Below, piece by piece: positions 21,830 to 31,886 of a stretch of 64,000 nucleotides of DNA; within the stretch, counting starts at the first letter, position 1; every line of letters starts with the position of its first letter. This stretch comes from Pseudomonas saliphila (lineage in GTDB: Bacteria > Pseudomonadota > Gammaproteobacteria > Pseudomonadales > Pseudomonadaceae). The translations under genes were made by a program, and so were the position numbers. The stretch is taken from positions 62,001 through 126,000 of the forward strand of contig NZ_VTVA01000005.1 in assembly GCF_008638345.1 (NCBI RefSeq), given 5' to 3'. The notes below the pieces were generated by a model, which worked only from the letters and a program-made list of their open reading frames with translations, ran no database searches and was not told the origin of the DNA.

Positions 21830-23788
21830 ATGATGCGCCGTAATATCTTCAAAAGCCTGACAAGAGCATGCTCCATGCTATTGATATCCCAGGTATTGTT
21901 AACATCTCCTGCATTAGCTGATAGCCGTCTGGAAGCCCAGCGAAAAACCTACGACCAGGCCATGACCGCGCTCAAACAGGGACAATACAGTCGCTATCTG
22001 CAACTCAAGGAAGGCTTGAGTGACTATCCTTTGTATTCCTATTTGTTGCTGGAGGAAATCAAACGGCAGGACCCGCCGCAGGATCACGAGGTCCAAGCGT
22101 TTCTGGTTACCCAGGGCGATCTGCCGGCTGCGCAGGCGGTGAAGAACACATGGTTACAACGGCTGGCAAAGGAAGGCAAATGGGACCTGTTGCGCAAGCA
22201 CTACGACAGCGCCAGCCAAAGCACCGAGTTGGACTGCCAACTCGCTCTTCAGATGTGGCGTGATGGTGATGCAACGCTCGCTCGAAAGCGCGCTGCCGAG
22301 CTCTGGACAGTGGGCCATTCGCAGCCGAACGCGTGCGACCCTCTATTTGACAGATGGCAAGCGGCGGGAGGCCTCACGGAGGATGTAGCCTGGCAGCGGC
22401 TGCGGCTGGCTCTGCTGTATCGCCAGGACGCCCTGGCTCGCTATCTGGTGCGCTACCTGCCTGAACACAAGGCGCTGGCCGAGCGTTTTATCGAAGCGGC
22501 GACCAAACCGAGCCGCCTCAGTGAAACCGCACGGTATCGGCCCGGTGCCGGGCAACCGTCCGAGCGCCTGACGGATATCGTCACCGTGGCGCTGCGCCGC
22601 ATGGCCCGGGATGATCCGACCGCGGCAATGGCGCTGTGGCCGTTCTACCGCGACCTTCCCTTCCCGGAGAGTGACCGCCTGGCGATCACCCGCGACATTG
22701 GCGTGCGTCTGGCCAAACGGCATGATCCCCAGGCATTGCCTTTCATGGCCGCAAACGATCCCTCAATGGCCGACGACCAGGTCAGCGAATGGCGGATTCG
22801 ACTGGCATTGCGCACCGGCCAGTGGCGTGAGGCGCATGATCTGACGCAGGCGATGCCTGACTCGTTACAGCAACAGAACCGTTGGCGTTATTGGCGCGCA
22901 CGCAGCACCCAGCTTGCGTTTCCGGATCGCGACGTCGCTGAACAGTACGCTGCACTGGCCGATGAACGTGACTTCTATGGGTTCATCGCCGCCGAACGCA
23001 GCCGCAAACCCTACGCGCTCAATCATCGACCCGCTGATGTGGAGCCGCGCGCCCATGCCCGGGTAAGCCAGACAGCGGGCATTCGGCGTGCCCGGGAGTT
23101 TCTGGCCCGGGGTCAGATAGTCAATGCCCGGCGCGAGTGGTATCACGCGGGCCGCACCTTCAGTCGCGAAGAGCTTATTGCCCAGGCGGCCATGGCTCGC
23201 GATCTGGGCTGGCATTTCCCGGCCATCCGCGGCATCAGCCAGGCGCAGCACTGGGACGATCTGGACATCCGCTTCCCCCTCGCCTACCAGCAGCCCATCA
23301 CTCAGCAGGCCCGCGCGCGGCAGCTCAATCCGACTTGGGTGTACGCGATCACCCGCCAGGAAAGCGGCTTCATGGAGGACGCGCGCTCGCACGCCGGTGC
23401 CATGGGACTCATGCAGTTGATGCCCGGCACAGCCAAGGAAACGGCGCGGCGATTTGGTATTGCGCTCAGCAACCCCAACGATGTGCTCTTGCCGGAACGC
23501 AATATTGCCTTAGGCACGGCGTATCTGGCGCAGCTGCATGAGCAGTTCCAGGGTAACCGGGTACTGGCTTCGGCGGCGTATAACGCCGGCCCGGGGCGCG
23601 TACGTCAATGGACCCGGGGCGTCGATAATTTGCCCGCAGATGTCTGGATCGAGAACATCCCCTTCGACGAGACGCGGCAATACGTTCAAAGCGTTCTGAG
23701 CTATGCCGTGATCTATGGCGATAAACTGGGAATAGAGCAGCCCGTGATGGATAACACCGAGCACATGCTGAATTTTCCGGCACGTTGA
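21830..23788 (+). CDS. slt: Soluble lytic murein transglycosylase Slt
   Basis: Slt cleaves the MurNAc-GlcNAc bond in the periplasm, producing anhydromuropeptides that NagZ later processes. The 652-residue protein has a signal peptide (cleavage after SPALA, near residue 31), a long alpha-superhelical U domain, and the C-terminal SLT domain with the catalytic Glu in TRQESGFMEDA, then GAMGLMQLMPGTA and AAYNAGPGRV. I chose ATG 21830, five bases after AGGA. It is convergent with cheV. Confidence 0.96.
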   Translation: MMRRNIFKSLTRACSMLLISQVLLTSPALADSRLEAQRKTYDQAMTALKQGQYSRYLQLKEGLSDYPLYSYLLLEEIKRQDPPQDHEVQAFLVTQGDLPAAQAVKNTWLQRLAKEGKWDLLRKHYDSASQSTELDCQLALQMWRDGDATLARKRAAELWTVGHSQPNACDPLFDRWQAAGGLTEDVAWQRLRLALLYRQDALARYLVRYLPEHKALAERFIEAATKPSRLSETARYRPGAGQPSERLTDIVTVALRRMARDDPTAAMALWPFYRDLPFPESDRLAITRDIGVRLAKRHDPQALPFMAANDPSMADDQVSEWRIRLALRTGQWREAHDLTQAMPDSLQQQNRWRYWRARSTQLAFPDRDVAEQYAALADERDFYGFIAAERSRKPYALNHRPADVEPRAHARVSQTAGIRRAREFLARGQIVNARREWYHAGRTFSREELIAQAAMARDLGWHFPAIRGISQAQHWDDLDIRFPLAYQQPITQQARARQLNPTWVYAITRQESGFMEDARSHAGAMGLMQLMPGTAKETARRFGIALSNPNDVLLPERNIALGTAYLAQLHEQFQGNRVLASAAYNAGPGRVRQWTRGVDNLPADVWIENIPFDETRQYVQSVLSYAVIYGDKLGIEQPVMDNTEHMLNFPAR

Positions 23789-23807
23789 TACAGTAGAGGT
23801 ATGCTGC

Positions 23808-23841
23808 GGCTCGGATGTGCAGGCAACGCTGCATCCGAGCC
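23808..23841. terminator. Stem-loop between slt and cheV
   Basis: GGCTCGGATG and CATCCGAGCC form a perfect 10-base stem with a 14-base loop between two convergent genes. There is no T-run, so it may be a factor-aided terminator or an RNA-stabilising stem. Confidence 0.45.
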
Positions 23842-23877
23842 TGAGGCGGGATCGTCGTACCCGTCGGAGCGAGGCGC

Positions 23878-24810
23878 TCAGTCAGGCAGGCGGCTCAAGC
23901 GCTCGCGGACGACTTCAACCAGTTGGTCTGGCTGAAACTTGGACAGGAATCCGTCACAGCCGACTTTCTCGACCATCGCCTTGTTGAAGTTGCCTGAAAG
24001 CGAGGTGTGCAACACAACGCAAAGGTCCTTGAGTCGCGGATCCTTGCGGATTTCGGAGGTCAGACGGTAACCGTCCATTTCCGGCATCTCGGCGTCCGTG
24101 ATGACCATCAACAACCGGTCACTGACCTGCTCCCCTGCGTCAGCCCAGGCCTGCAGCTGTCTGAGCGCGCGTAAACCATCGGTTTGCACATGCATCGTAA
24201 GTTCGAGCTGGGACAGTGTTTCACGCAGCTGGTTGATGCCGGTGGGCGAGTCATCGACCAGCAAAACCTCCCTGCCCCGCGCCTTGTTCAGAAGCGCCGG
24301 ATCCAGCAACGCGTCGCTGACCCGGGTGTTGAACGGCACGATCTCCGCCAGCACTTTCTCCACGTCGATGATTTCGACCAGGCGCTGGTTCTCGAGCCGC
24401 GTGATGGCGGTCAGGTAATGGGCGCGACCAGCACTACGCGGCGGAGGCAGCACGGTATCCCAGTTCAAATTCATGATGCGGTCGACTGCCCCGACCAGAA
24501 ACGCCTGAACCGATTGATTGTATTCGGTGACAATAATGGTGCTTTCGGCCGTAACCGGCTGCGCCCGCATGCCAATGGCCGCCGACAGATCGATAACCGG
24601 GATGGCCTGACCGCGCAGATGGATCACGCCGAGCACATGGGGATGGCTTTTGGGCATCTGGGTCAGACGCGGTAACTGAAGTACTTCCCGGATCTTGAAC
24701 ACGTTGAGCGCGAACAGCTGCGCTCCGGTCAGCCTGAACAACAGGATTTCCAGACGATTCTCGCCTACCAGGCGCGTTCTCTGGTCTACGCTATCCAATA
24801 CTCCGGCCAT
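23878..24810 (-). CDS. cheV: Chemotaxis coupling protein CheV
   Basis: CheV joins a CheW-like coupling domain to a CheY-like receiver and tunes coupling of receptors to CheA. In this 310-residue protein the CheW domain covers about 20-165 (FALNVFKIREVLQLP, GVIHLRGQAIPVIDL). The receiver follows from about 180, with acidic pocket VLLVDDS, phosphoacceptor in MVITDAEMPEMDGY and the late Lys in DGFLSKF. I start at ATG 24810, seven bases after GAGGG. It is a lone chemotaxis gene here. It lies at the apparent join of two blocks that are separate in P. aeruginosa. Confidence 0.94.
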   Translation of the reverse strand: MAGVLDSVDQRTRLVGENRLEILLFRLTGAQLFALNVFKIREVLQLPRLTQMPKSHPHVLGVIHLRGQAIPVIDLSAAIGMRAQPVTAESTIIVTEYNQSVQAFLVGAVDRIMNLNWDTVLPPPRSAGRAHYLTAITRLENQRLVEIIDVEKVLAEIVPFNTRVSDALLDPALLNKARGREVLLVDDSPTGINQLRETLSQLELTMHVQTDGLRALRQLQAWADAGEQVSDRLLMVITDAEMPEMDGYRLTSEIRKDPRLKDLCVVLHTSLSGNFNKAMVEKVGCDGFLSKFQPDQLVEVVRERLSRLPD

Positions 24811-24916
24811 ACGTTCCCTCGTCGATTCAGCTGAGCTATGCGGCCAACCATACGCCACGCCACGCCGGCAGAATACCGCGTTGCCGCGGCATTTTCAGCA
24901 GCCGATCGTGACCCGG

Positions 24917-25501
24917 TCAATAATAGGCGTTCTCGGTGACGGTGTGGTCGGTTACGTCACGCACCGCTGTCAACTCAGAAATGCGTGCCACCAGCGTCTT
25001 CTCGATACCTTCCTTGAGCGTCACGTCGACCATCCCACAACCCTGACAGCCGCCACCGAACTGCAAGATGGCAACACCACCTTCCACCACGTCGACTAGT
25101 TTGACTTCGCCGCCATGACTGGCCAGCCCCGGGTTGATCTCGGTTTGCAGCAGATAGTTGATGCGGTCATTCAAGGGGCTGCCGTCGTTGACCATGGGCA
25201 CCTTGGCGTTAGGTGCCTTGATGGTCAGCTGCCCGCCCATGCGATCGGTAGCGTAATCCACCACCGCATCTTCGAGAAAGGGCTCACTGATTGAATCGAT
25301 CCAGACCCCGAAGGAATCGAGTGTCATCACCCGATCTTCGGGCTTTTCTTCACCCGGTTTGCAGTAGGCGATGCAGGTCTCAGCATAGGGCGTGCCCGGC
25401 TGGGTAATGAATACCCGGATGCCAATACCCGTGGTGTCCTGTTTTGCCAGCAGCTCAGCCAGATAGGCTTCAGCTGCGGAGGTAAGAGTAATGCCTGCCA
25501 T
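24917..25501 (-). CDS. nfuA: Iron-sulfur carrier protein NfuA
   Basis: NfuA delivers [4Fe-4S] clusters to apo-proteins, especially under oxidative or iron stress. The 194-residue protein has a degenerate A-type domain (1-95) followed by the Nfu domain with the cluster-binding CxxC, Cys152 and Cys155, in [14 protein letters not shown] chose ATG 25501 ([14 protein letters not shown]), which matches the usual length; upstream codons in the same frame look non-coding. It is divergent from metH. Confidence 0.96.
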   Translation of the reverse strand: MAGITLTSAAEAYLAELLAKQDTTGIGIRVFITQPGTPYAETCIAYCKPGEEKPEDRVMTLDSFGVWIDSISEPFLEDAVVDYATDRMGGQLTIKAPNAKVPMVNDGSPLNDRINYLLQTEINPGLASHGGEVKLVDVVEGGVAILQFGGGCQGCGMVDVTLKEGIEKTLVARISELTAVRDVTDHTVTENAYY

Positions 25502-25690
25502 GTAATGCCTCGTACGCAATGGGTTCAATGGCGACAGTGTACGGGAGAAGGCCGACCGGTTAAAGTCCCACTGTTTTGGTAGGGTATTTATTGACGCGTC
25601 CAATCGGCCCGCCCGCCGGCTGCAATTCAGTGTTGCAGACGCATCTGATAGACTAGCCGGCTATCCAGTTTGCAATCCCCCGGAGTCCCG

Positions 25691-28600
25691 ATGCTTGATC
25701 TGAATGCTCGATTGACCGCCCTGCATGAGGCGCTGCGCCAGCGCATCCTGATTCTCGACGGTGGCATGGGAACCATGATCCAGAGCTACCGGCTTGAAGA
25801 GGCTGATTTTCGTGGCGAACGCTTCGCCGATTGGCCGACGGACCTCAAGGGCAACAACGACCTGTTGATCCTGACGCGCCCCGATGCGATCGGCGCCATG
25901 GAGAAAGCCTACCTTGATGCCGGTGCTGACATCATCGAGACCAACACCTTCAACTCGACGCGGGTGTCCCAGGCCGACTACGGCCTGCAGGAGCTGGCAT
26001 ATGAGCTGAATCTCGAAGGCGCACGCCTGGCTCGCCGGGTGTGCGATGCCAAGACTGAAGAGACGCCGGACCGCCCCCGCTTCGTCGCCGGAGTGCTCGG
26101 GCCGACCAGTCGGACCTGCTCGCTGTCGCCCGACGTGAACAACCCGGGCTATCGCAACGTCACCTTCGATGAGCTGGTCGAGAACTACAGCGAGGCCACC
26201 CGCGGGCTGGTGGAAGGCGGCGCCGATCTGATTCTGATCGAAACCATCTTCGATACGCTGAATGCCAAGGCGGCGATCTTCGCTGTCCAGCAGACTTTCG
26301 AAGACCTGGGTGTGGAACTGCCGATCATGATATCCGGCACCATCACCGATGCCTCAGGCCGAACCCTTTCCGGCCAGACCACTGAAGCCTTCTGGAACTC
26401 GGTGCGCCACGCCAACCCGCTGTCGGTCGGCTTGAACTGTGCACTGGGCGCCAAGGAGCTGCGTCCCTACCTGGAAGAGCTGTCCGACAAGGCCGATACG
26501 CATATCTCGGCGCACCCTAACGCGGGCCTGCCCAACGAGTTTGGCGAGTATGAAGAGTCGGCCGCCGAGATGGCCGCTATCGTTGAAGAGTTCGCCGCTG
26601 CCGGTTTTCTGAATATTGTTGGTGGCTGCTGCGGTACCACGCCTGAGCATATTGCAGCGATCGCCAGGGCGGTCGCCAAGTATCCACCGCGTCAGATCCC
26701 GGATATCCCCAAGGCCTGTCGTCTGTCCGGCCTGGAGCCCTTCACTATTACCCGCGACTCGCTGTTCGTGAACGTGGGAGAACGAACCAACATCACCGGC
26801 TCGGCGAAGTTCGCTCGACTGATTCGCGACGACAATTACACCGAGGCCCTATCCGTTGCCCTGCAACAGGTCGAAGCCGGTGCGCAGATCATCGACATCA
26901 ACATGGACGAGGGCATGTTGGATTCGAAGACGGCGATGGTCACCTTCCTCAATCTGATTGCCGGCGAGCCGGATATCTCCCGCGTGCCGATCATGATCGA
27001 CTCGTCTAAATGGGAAATTATCGAGGCCGGCCTCAAGTGCATCCAGGGCAAGGGCATCGTCAACTCGATATCCATGAAGGAAGGCGAGGATCAGTTCCGC
27101 CAGCAGGCTCGACTGTGCAAGCGTTATGGCGCTGCAATAATCGTCATGGCCTTTGACGAAAAAGGTCAGGCGGATACCGCCGCTCGCAAACGCGAGATCT
27201 GCAAGCGTTCCTACGACATCCTGGTCAATGAGGTGGGTTTCCCGGCGGAAGACATCATCTTTGACCCGAACATCTTTGCCATCGCCACGGGCATCGAGGA
27301 ACACAATAACTACGCCGTCGATTTCATCGAGGCCTGTAGCTATATCCGCGACCACCTGCCCCACGCCCTCACCTCCGGTGGCGTATCGAACGTGTCGTTC
27401 TCCTTCCGCGGCAACAACCCGGTGCGTGAAGCCATTCACTCGGTGTTCCTGTTCCACGCGATCAAAGCCGGCCTGACCATGGGCATCGTCAATGCCGGTC
27501 AGCTGGAGATCTATGACCAGATCCCGACCAAATTGCGGGACATTGTCGAAGACGTCGTGCTCAACCGTTCGGAGGGTGGTACCGAAGCGCTGCTGAACAT
27601 CGCCGATGAGTACAAGGGCGACGGCAGCGTCAAGGAAGTCCAGAACGAGGAGTGGCGCAGCTGGGATGTGAACGCGCGCTTGTCGCATTCGCTGGTCAAA
27701 GGCATTACCACGCATATCGTTGCCGATACCGAGGAAGCCCGTCAGCAGTGTGCGCGACCGATTGAAGTGATCGAGGGGCCGCTGATGTCCGGGATGAACG
27801 TGGTCGGCGACCTGTTCGGCTCGGGCAAAATGTTCCTGCCGCAGGTGGTGAAATCCGCGCGGGTCATGAAGCAGGCGGTGGCGCACCTGATTCCCTTTAT
27901 CGAAGCCGAAAAAGGCGATAAGCCCGAAGCCAAGGGCAAGATCCTGATGGCGACGGTCAAGGGCGATGTGCATGACATCGGCAAGAACATTGTCGGCGTG
28001 GTACTGGGCTGTAACGGCTACGACGTGGTCGATATGGGCGTTATGGTGCCGGCGGACAAGATTCTGAAAACCGCGATCGAGGAAAAATGCGACATCATCG
28101 GCCTGTCCGGGCTGATCACGCCCTCGCTGGATGAAATGGTGCATGTCGCCCGCGAAATGCAGCGCCAGGGCTTCACCCTGCCACTGATGATCGGCGGCGC
28201 CACCACCTCCAAGGCGCACACAGCGGTGAAGATCGACCCGCACTACAAGAACGATGCGGTGGTGTATGTCACTGACGCATCCCGCGCCGTGGGTGTAGCT
28301 ACGACTCTGTTGTCGAAGGAGCTGAAGCCGAGCTTTGCGACCAAGACGCGGGAAGACTACGCGGTTATCCGGGAGCGCACCGCCAACCGCTCCGCACGCA
28401 CCAAGCGCCTGAGCTATCGGGCCGCGCTGGCCGCCGGCCCGCAGTTCGACTGGGACAGCTACAATCCGGTCAAGCCGACCTTTACCGGCTCACGGGTGCT
28501 GGACGACATCGATCTCAGAGTGCTGGCCGAGTACATTGACTGGACACCCTTTTTCATCTCCTGGGATCTGGCCGGTAAGTACCCGCGCATCCTTGAGGAT

Positions 28601-29383
28601 GAGGTAGTCGGCGAAGCCGCCACCTCACTGTTCGCGGACGCCCAGGACATTCTCAACAAGCTGATCGACGGAAAGCTGATTCGCGCCCGGGCCGTGTTTG
28701 GCTTCTGGCCCGCCAATCAGGTCGACCGTGACGATATCGAGCTGTATGACGACGCCGGTCAGCCGATCAAACGGCTGCATCATTTGCGTCAGCAGATCGA
28801 AAAAACCGATGGCAAGCCCAACTTCTCTCTGGCGGATTTTGTCGCACCCAAGGACAGCGGCGTGACCGATTACGTTGGCGGGTTCATTACCACCGCCGGG
28901 ATTGGCGCCGAAGAGGTGTCCAAGGCCTACCAGGATGCGGGTGACGACTACAACGCGATCATGGTCAAGGCACTGACTGACCGTCTCGCCGAAGCCTGCG
29001 CGGAATGGTTGCACCAGCAGGTTCGCCGGCAATACTGGGGCTATGACCCGGAAGAACAGCTCAGCAATGACGAGCTGATCAAGGAGCAATACAAGGGCAT
29101 CCGTCCGGCGCCTGGCTACCCGGCTTGTCCGGACCACACGGAAAAGGCGGCGCTGTTCGAATTGCTGGATCCGGACAGCGAATCCGGCGTTACCCTGACT
29201 GAGCACTTTGCCATGTTCCCCACCGCTGCCGTCAGCGGCTGGTATTTTGCGCACCCCAAGGCGCAGTACTTCGCGGTCGGCAAGATCGACAAGGACCAGG
29301 TCGAGAGCTATAGCCAACGCAAGGGTCAGGATATCGAAGTGACTGAGCGGTGGTTGATGCCCAACCTCGGCTACGACGTGTAA
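25691..29383 (+). CDS. metH: Cobalamin-dependent methionine synthase
   Basis: MetH transfers the methyl group of 5-methyltetrahydrofolate to homocysteine through methylcobalamin. The 1230-residue protein is full length: homocysteine domain with zinc cysteines in GLNCALG and [10 protein letters not shown]; pterin-binding domain from [14 protein letters not shown]; cobalamin domain with the cobalt-ligating His in [14 protein letters not shown]; and the C-terminal SAM-binding reactivation domain ([14 protein letters not shown]). I chose ATG 25691, six bases after GGAG, rather than the TTG seven codons upstream. No cobalamin riboswitch is visible in the short leader. Confidence 0.97.
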   Translation: MLDLNARLTALHEALRQRILILDGGMGTMIQSYRLEEADFRGERFADWPTDLKGNNDLLILTRPDAIGAMEKAYLDAGADIIETNTFNSTRVSQADYGLQELAYELNLEGARLARRVCDAKTEETPDRPRFVAGVLGPTSRTCSLSPDVNNPGYRNVTFDELVENYSEATRGLVEGGADLILIETIFDTLNAKAAIFAVQQTFEDLGVELPIMISGTITDASGRTLSGQTTEAFWNSVRHANPLSVGLNCALGAKELRPYLEELSDKADTHISAHPNAGLPNEFGEYEESAAEMAAIVEEFAAAGFLNIVGGCCGTTPEHIAAIARAVAKYPPRQIPDIPKACRLSGLEPFTITRDSLFVNVGERTNITGSAKFARLIRDDNYTEALSVALQQVEAGAQIIDINMDEGMLDSKTAMVTFLNLIAGEPDISRVPIMIDSSKWEIIEAGLKCIQGKGIVNSISMKEGEDQFRQQARLCKRYGAAIIVMAFDEKGQADTAARKREICKRSYDILVNEVGFPAEDIIFDPNIFAIATGIEEHNNYAVDFIEACSYIRDHLPHALTSGGVSNVSFSFRGNNPVREAIHSVFLFHAIKAGLTMGIVNAGQLEIYDQIPTKLRDIVEDVVLNRSEGGTEALLNIADEYKGDGSVKEVQNEEWRSWDVNARLSHSLVKGITTHIVADTEEARQQCARPIEVIEGPLMSGMNVVGDLFGSGKMFLPQVVKSARVMKQAVAHLIPFIEAEKGDKPEAKGKILMATVKGDVHDIGKNIVGVVLGCNGYDVVDMGVMVPADKILKTAIEEKCDIIGLSGLITPSLDEMVHVAREMQRQGFTLPLMIGGATTSKAHTAVKIDPHYKNDAVVYVTDASRAVGVATTLLSKELKPSFATKTREDYAVIRERTANRSARTKRLSYRAALAAGPQFDWDSYNPVKPTFTGSRVLDDIDLRVLAEYIDWTPFFISWDLAGKYPRILEDEVVGEAATSLFADAQDILNKLIDGKLIRARAVFGFWPANQVDRDDIELYDDAGQPIKRLHHLRQQIEKTDGKPNFSLADFVAPKDSGVTDYVGGFITTAGIGAEEVSKAYQDAGDDYNAIMVKALTDRLAEACAEWLHQQVRRQYWGYDPEEQLSNDELIKEQYKGIRPAPGYPACPDHTEKAALFELLDPDSESGVTLTEHFAMFPTAAVSGWYFAHPKAQYFAVGKIDKDQVESYSQRKGQDIEVTERWLMPNLGYDV

Positions 29384-29399
29384 GAAAGGGATAGGGGGT

Positions 29400-29430
29400 C
29401 GGTGGCTCAGCCTCTGGCGCTGAGTCACCG
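29400..29430 (+). other. Stem-loop downstream of metH
   Basis: CGGTGGCTCAGC and GCTGAGTCACCG pair over 12 positions with a single G-U, around a 7-base loop. No T-run follows (CCCTCCCCTG), so this does not look like a standard terminator. It may pause polymerase or protect the metH mRNA 3' end before the pnuC remnant. Confidence 0.5.
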
Positions 29431-29453
29431 CCCTCCCCTGATTACGCCCCACC

Positions 29454-29534
29454 ATGACTCCACTCGAAATCACCGCCGCGCTGGTGGGCTGGCGCGAATG
29501 GCGCACTTCAATGGCAACTCCCGCATGCGCGTAG
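29454..29534 (+). pseudogene. pnuC: Remnant of nicotinamide riboside transporter gene pnuC with a large in-frame internal deletion
   Basis: A 26-codon frame starts MTPLEITAALVG and ends GWREWRTSMATPACA. The first part matches the usual start of pseudomonad PnuC proteins and the second their usual C-terminus (GWREWRR...), while the 150 or more residues carrying the membrane helices are missing. The junction is CTGGTGGGCTGG, where a short repeated element (CTGG) could have mediated deletion. The stop overlaps the kinase start by ten bases, as is common for the intact pair. The match is from memory of the family. Confidence 0.7.
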
Positions 29535-30049
29535 TGGTCCTCACGGGCCCTGAGTCGACCGGCAAGAGCTGGTTGGCAAAGGACCTGCAGCGCCATTTTG
29601 GAGGCCTACTGGTCAGTGAATACGTGCGCGAGTTTATCGACGCGGAAAAGCGCGACACCTGTTTCGCGGATGTTCCCGTCATTGCGCGTTGTCAGTTGAT
29701 GCAGGAGGATGCCGCACGCCAGCGACAACCTGAGCTGCTGATTCTGGACACCAACCTGCTGAGCAACGTGCTCTGGAGCAGAACGCTTTTCAACGACTGT
29801 CCAGAGTGGATGGAGGCTGAGCTGCTAACGCGCCAGTATGATCAGTATCTGCTGCTCAGCCCGGAAGGCGTGCCCTGGGTAGCCGACGGCCAGCGCTGCC
29901 AACCGGAACCTAAGCAGCGTCATGCCTTCTATCAGGCCTGCAGGAGCTGGCTGAACTATCACCAGCAGCCCATGACTGAAATCACCGGCTCCTGGTCACA
30001 CAGGCAGGCGTACACTCGAGACCTGGTCGCACAGTTGCTCACCCGATAG
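29525..30049 (+). CDS. NadR-like AAA/P-loop kinase, probable nicotinamide riboside kinase
   Basis: The 174-residue protein begins MRVVVLTGPESTGKSWLA, a Walker A of the NadR C-terminal kinase type, followed by SEYVREFID and a region LILDTNLLSNVLWSR. NadR-type kinases phosphorylate nicotinamide riboside to NMN for NAD salvage. I chose ATG 29525, overlapping the pnuC remnant; the ATG at 29498 and GTG at 29402 give N-termini unlike the family. With pnuC lost, its substrate would have to enter by another route or arise inside the cell. Substrate is inferred. Confidence 0.8.
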   Translation: MRVVVLTGPESTGKSWLAKDLQRHFGGLLVSEYVREFIDAEKRDTCFADVPVIARCQLMQEDAARQRQPELLILDTNLLSNVLWSRTLFNDCPEWMEAELLTRQYDQYLLLSPEGVPWVADGQRCQPEPKQRHAFYQACRSWLNYHQQPMTEITGSWSHRQAYTRDLVAQLLTR

Positions 30050-30199
30050 AGCCTGCATTGCTGGTCGCACCCGGACATGCCTAACGGCAGTCGTGCAGAG
30101 GCCACGGCAACTTTGTTATATTCAAGCAGCCATGTGTCCATCATCAGCGTCTCCGGCGTGGGCAGCTGACAAGTCATCGTTTACTGGTACGCCGTCATT

Positions 30200-31549
30200 T
30201 TGAGACATTCCCGATTCCGCATTCTTCCCAGCCCGAGTCGCCTCAAGAGCATTGGCCTGATAGGCCTGCCCATCATGGGCGGGATGCTCAGTCAGAGCCT
30301 GCTCAATCTGGTCGACGCCGCCATGGTTGGCTCGCTCGGCAGTGAGGCGCTCGCTGGTGTGGGCCTGGGAAGTTATGCCACCTTCATGGCCATCGCATTG
30401 GTCATGGGTCTGGGCGCCGGGGTGCAAGCTATGGTCGCACGGCGGGGGGGCGAAGGAGACACCGCCAACATCGCGCGCCCCCTTAACGAAGGCCTTTTGA
30501 TAGCCGCTATACTGGCAGTGCCCCTGACGCTGTTCTGCTGGCTCAACGCAGCGCGCATTATCGGCTTCCTGTCTGAAGACCCGGCCGTAATAACCATCGG
30601 CAGCGAGTATTTCCAGTGGCGAACTCTGGCGATCATTGCGGTAGGGGCGAATTTCGCGTTCCGGGGTTACTGGAACGGGATTCGCCAATCCGGACGCTAT
30701 CTGCAGATCCTCGTGGTCATGCACCTGTGCAACGTGCTGATCAGCTATGGCCTGATCTTCGGCCAGCTCGGTCTACCCGAGATGGGCGCTGCCGGGTCGG
30801 GGCTGGGCACCTGCATCGCCATGTTCCTCGGCTCGCTGCTCTATATGCTGATCACCTGGCGATCCGGACGCGAACACGGTTTTCTGCGTACGCGTCCCCG
30901 TGGCCGCGGCTTGCGCGCGATGCTCAGATTGTCCATCCCCAATTCGCTTCAGCAGTTCTTCTTCGCCACCGGCATCACCCTTCTGTTCTGGATCATCGGG
31001 CAGGTGGGCACCCCCGAACTGGCTATTGCCCACATACTGGTGAACCTGGCGCTGTTTTTGATTCTGCCAGGCGTGGGCATGGGCATGGCCGCCACGACCC
31101 TGGTCAGTCATAGCCTGGGGCAACGGCAGCCGGAAGAAGCCTACCGCTGGGGCTGGGATGTGGTCCGTGTGGCCGCCTGCGCACTGTTCGTTATGGGCAT
31201 GCCATTCTGGCTGATACCGGAGCAGGTACTGGGGCTCTTTACCCGGGATCCAGACCTGCTGGCGCTGGGTGAATGGCCGTTGCGCATTACCGGGCTGGGC
31301 ATGGCACTGGACGCCACCGCACTGGTTCTGACCCAGGCACTGCTGGGCGCTGGAGCCAGCCGCACCGTAATGGGAGTAAATCTAGGAAGCCAGTGGCTGA
31401 TTTTTCTACCCTGCGCCTATGTGGCTGGCCCGGTTCTTGGCGGCGGGCTCTTGACCATCTGGCTGATGCAGAGCCTATACCGGGCGATGACCTCGGTTAT
31501 CTTTGCCGTCATGTGGCGCCGTCGACACTGGGCAGAGATCCGGATATAA
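30200..31549 (+). CDS. MATE-family efflux transporter
   Basis: This 449-residue protein has about 12 membrane helices and the internal twofold pattern of MATE exporters, which expel drugs or metabolites using Na+ or H+. The N-half starts LIGLPIMGGMLSQSLLNLVDAAMVG and the C-half repeats it at SIPNSLQQFFFATGI. The only start that keeps the first helix is TTG 30200, which lacks a clear ribosome site, so the exact N-terminus is uncertain. The substrate cannot be inferred. The DUF2970 gene follows after 57 bases. Confidence 0.88.
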   Translation: MRHSRFRILPSPSRLKSIGLIGLPIMGGMLSQSLLNLVDAAMVGSLGSEALAGVGLGSYATFMAIALVMGLGAGVQAMVARRGGEGDTANIARPLNEGLLIAAILAVPLTLFCWLNAARIIGFLSEDPAVITIGSEYFQWRTLAIIAVGANFAFRGYWNGIRQSGRYLQILVVMHLCNVLISYGLIFGQLGLPEMGAAGSGLGTCIAMFLGSLLYMLITWRSGREHGFLRTRPRGRGLRAMLRLSIPNSLQQFFFATGITLLFWIIGQVGTPELAIAHILVNLALFLILPGVGMGMAATTLVSHSLGQRQPEEAYRWGWDVVRVAACALFVMGMPFWLIPEQVLGLFTRDPDLLALGEWPLRITGLGMALDATALVLTQALLGAGASRTVMGVNLGSQWLIFLPCAYVAGPVLGGGLLTIWLMQSLYRAMTSVIFAVMWRRRHWAEIRI

Positions 31550-31606
31550 GGCAGGATGGCTTTACGGGTTGGCAGACGCCGAATGCAATCGAATGACGAG
31601 GTAGTC

Positions 31607-31843
31607 ATGACAGAAGAAAAACAACCGCGCCCTGACGACGAACCGCAGACAATGCGGTTTCGCGACACTCTGAGCAGTGTGTTATTTGGAGCACTAGGGG
31701 TTCAAAGCAGTAAGGCCAGGGAACGCGACTTCACCAAGGGCAAGCCAAGCCATTTTATCGGGCTTGGCATTGCCTTTCTGGTGGTGTTCGTCCTGGTCAT
31801 AATCGGCGTGGTAAAGCTGATATTGCACTTCGCCGGGGTCTAA
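31607..31843 (+). CDS. DUF2970 small membrane protein
   Basis: This 78-residue protein has a charged N-terminus, the conserved DUF2970 segment SVLFGALGVQSSKARERDF, and one C-terminal membrane helix (FIGLGIAFLVVFVLVIIGVV). I chose ATG 31607, five bases after GAGG. The function of the family is unknown. It probably shares a transcript with the MATE gene. Confidence 0.88.
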   Translation: MTEEKQPRPDDEPQTMRFRDTLSSVLFGALGVQSSKARERDFTKGKPSHFIGLGIAFLVVFVLVIIGVVKLILHFAGV

Positions 31844-31886
31844 TCAGCCGACTGGCGACCACATATGATCGGGCTCGGAGCGATTA

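Noticed and set aside
25604-25690. Cobalamin riboswitch before metH
   Set aside because: The 5' region is under 200 bases between two divergent genes and has no B12-box-like sequence or multi-stem pattern.
26849-28243. 464-residue open frame antisense to metH
   Set aside because: It is a shadow inside the well-supported metH gene.
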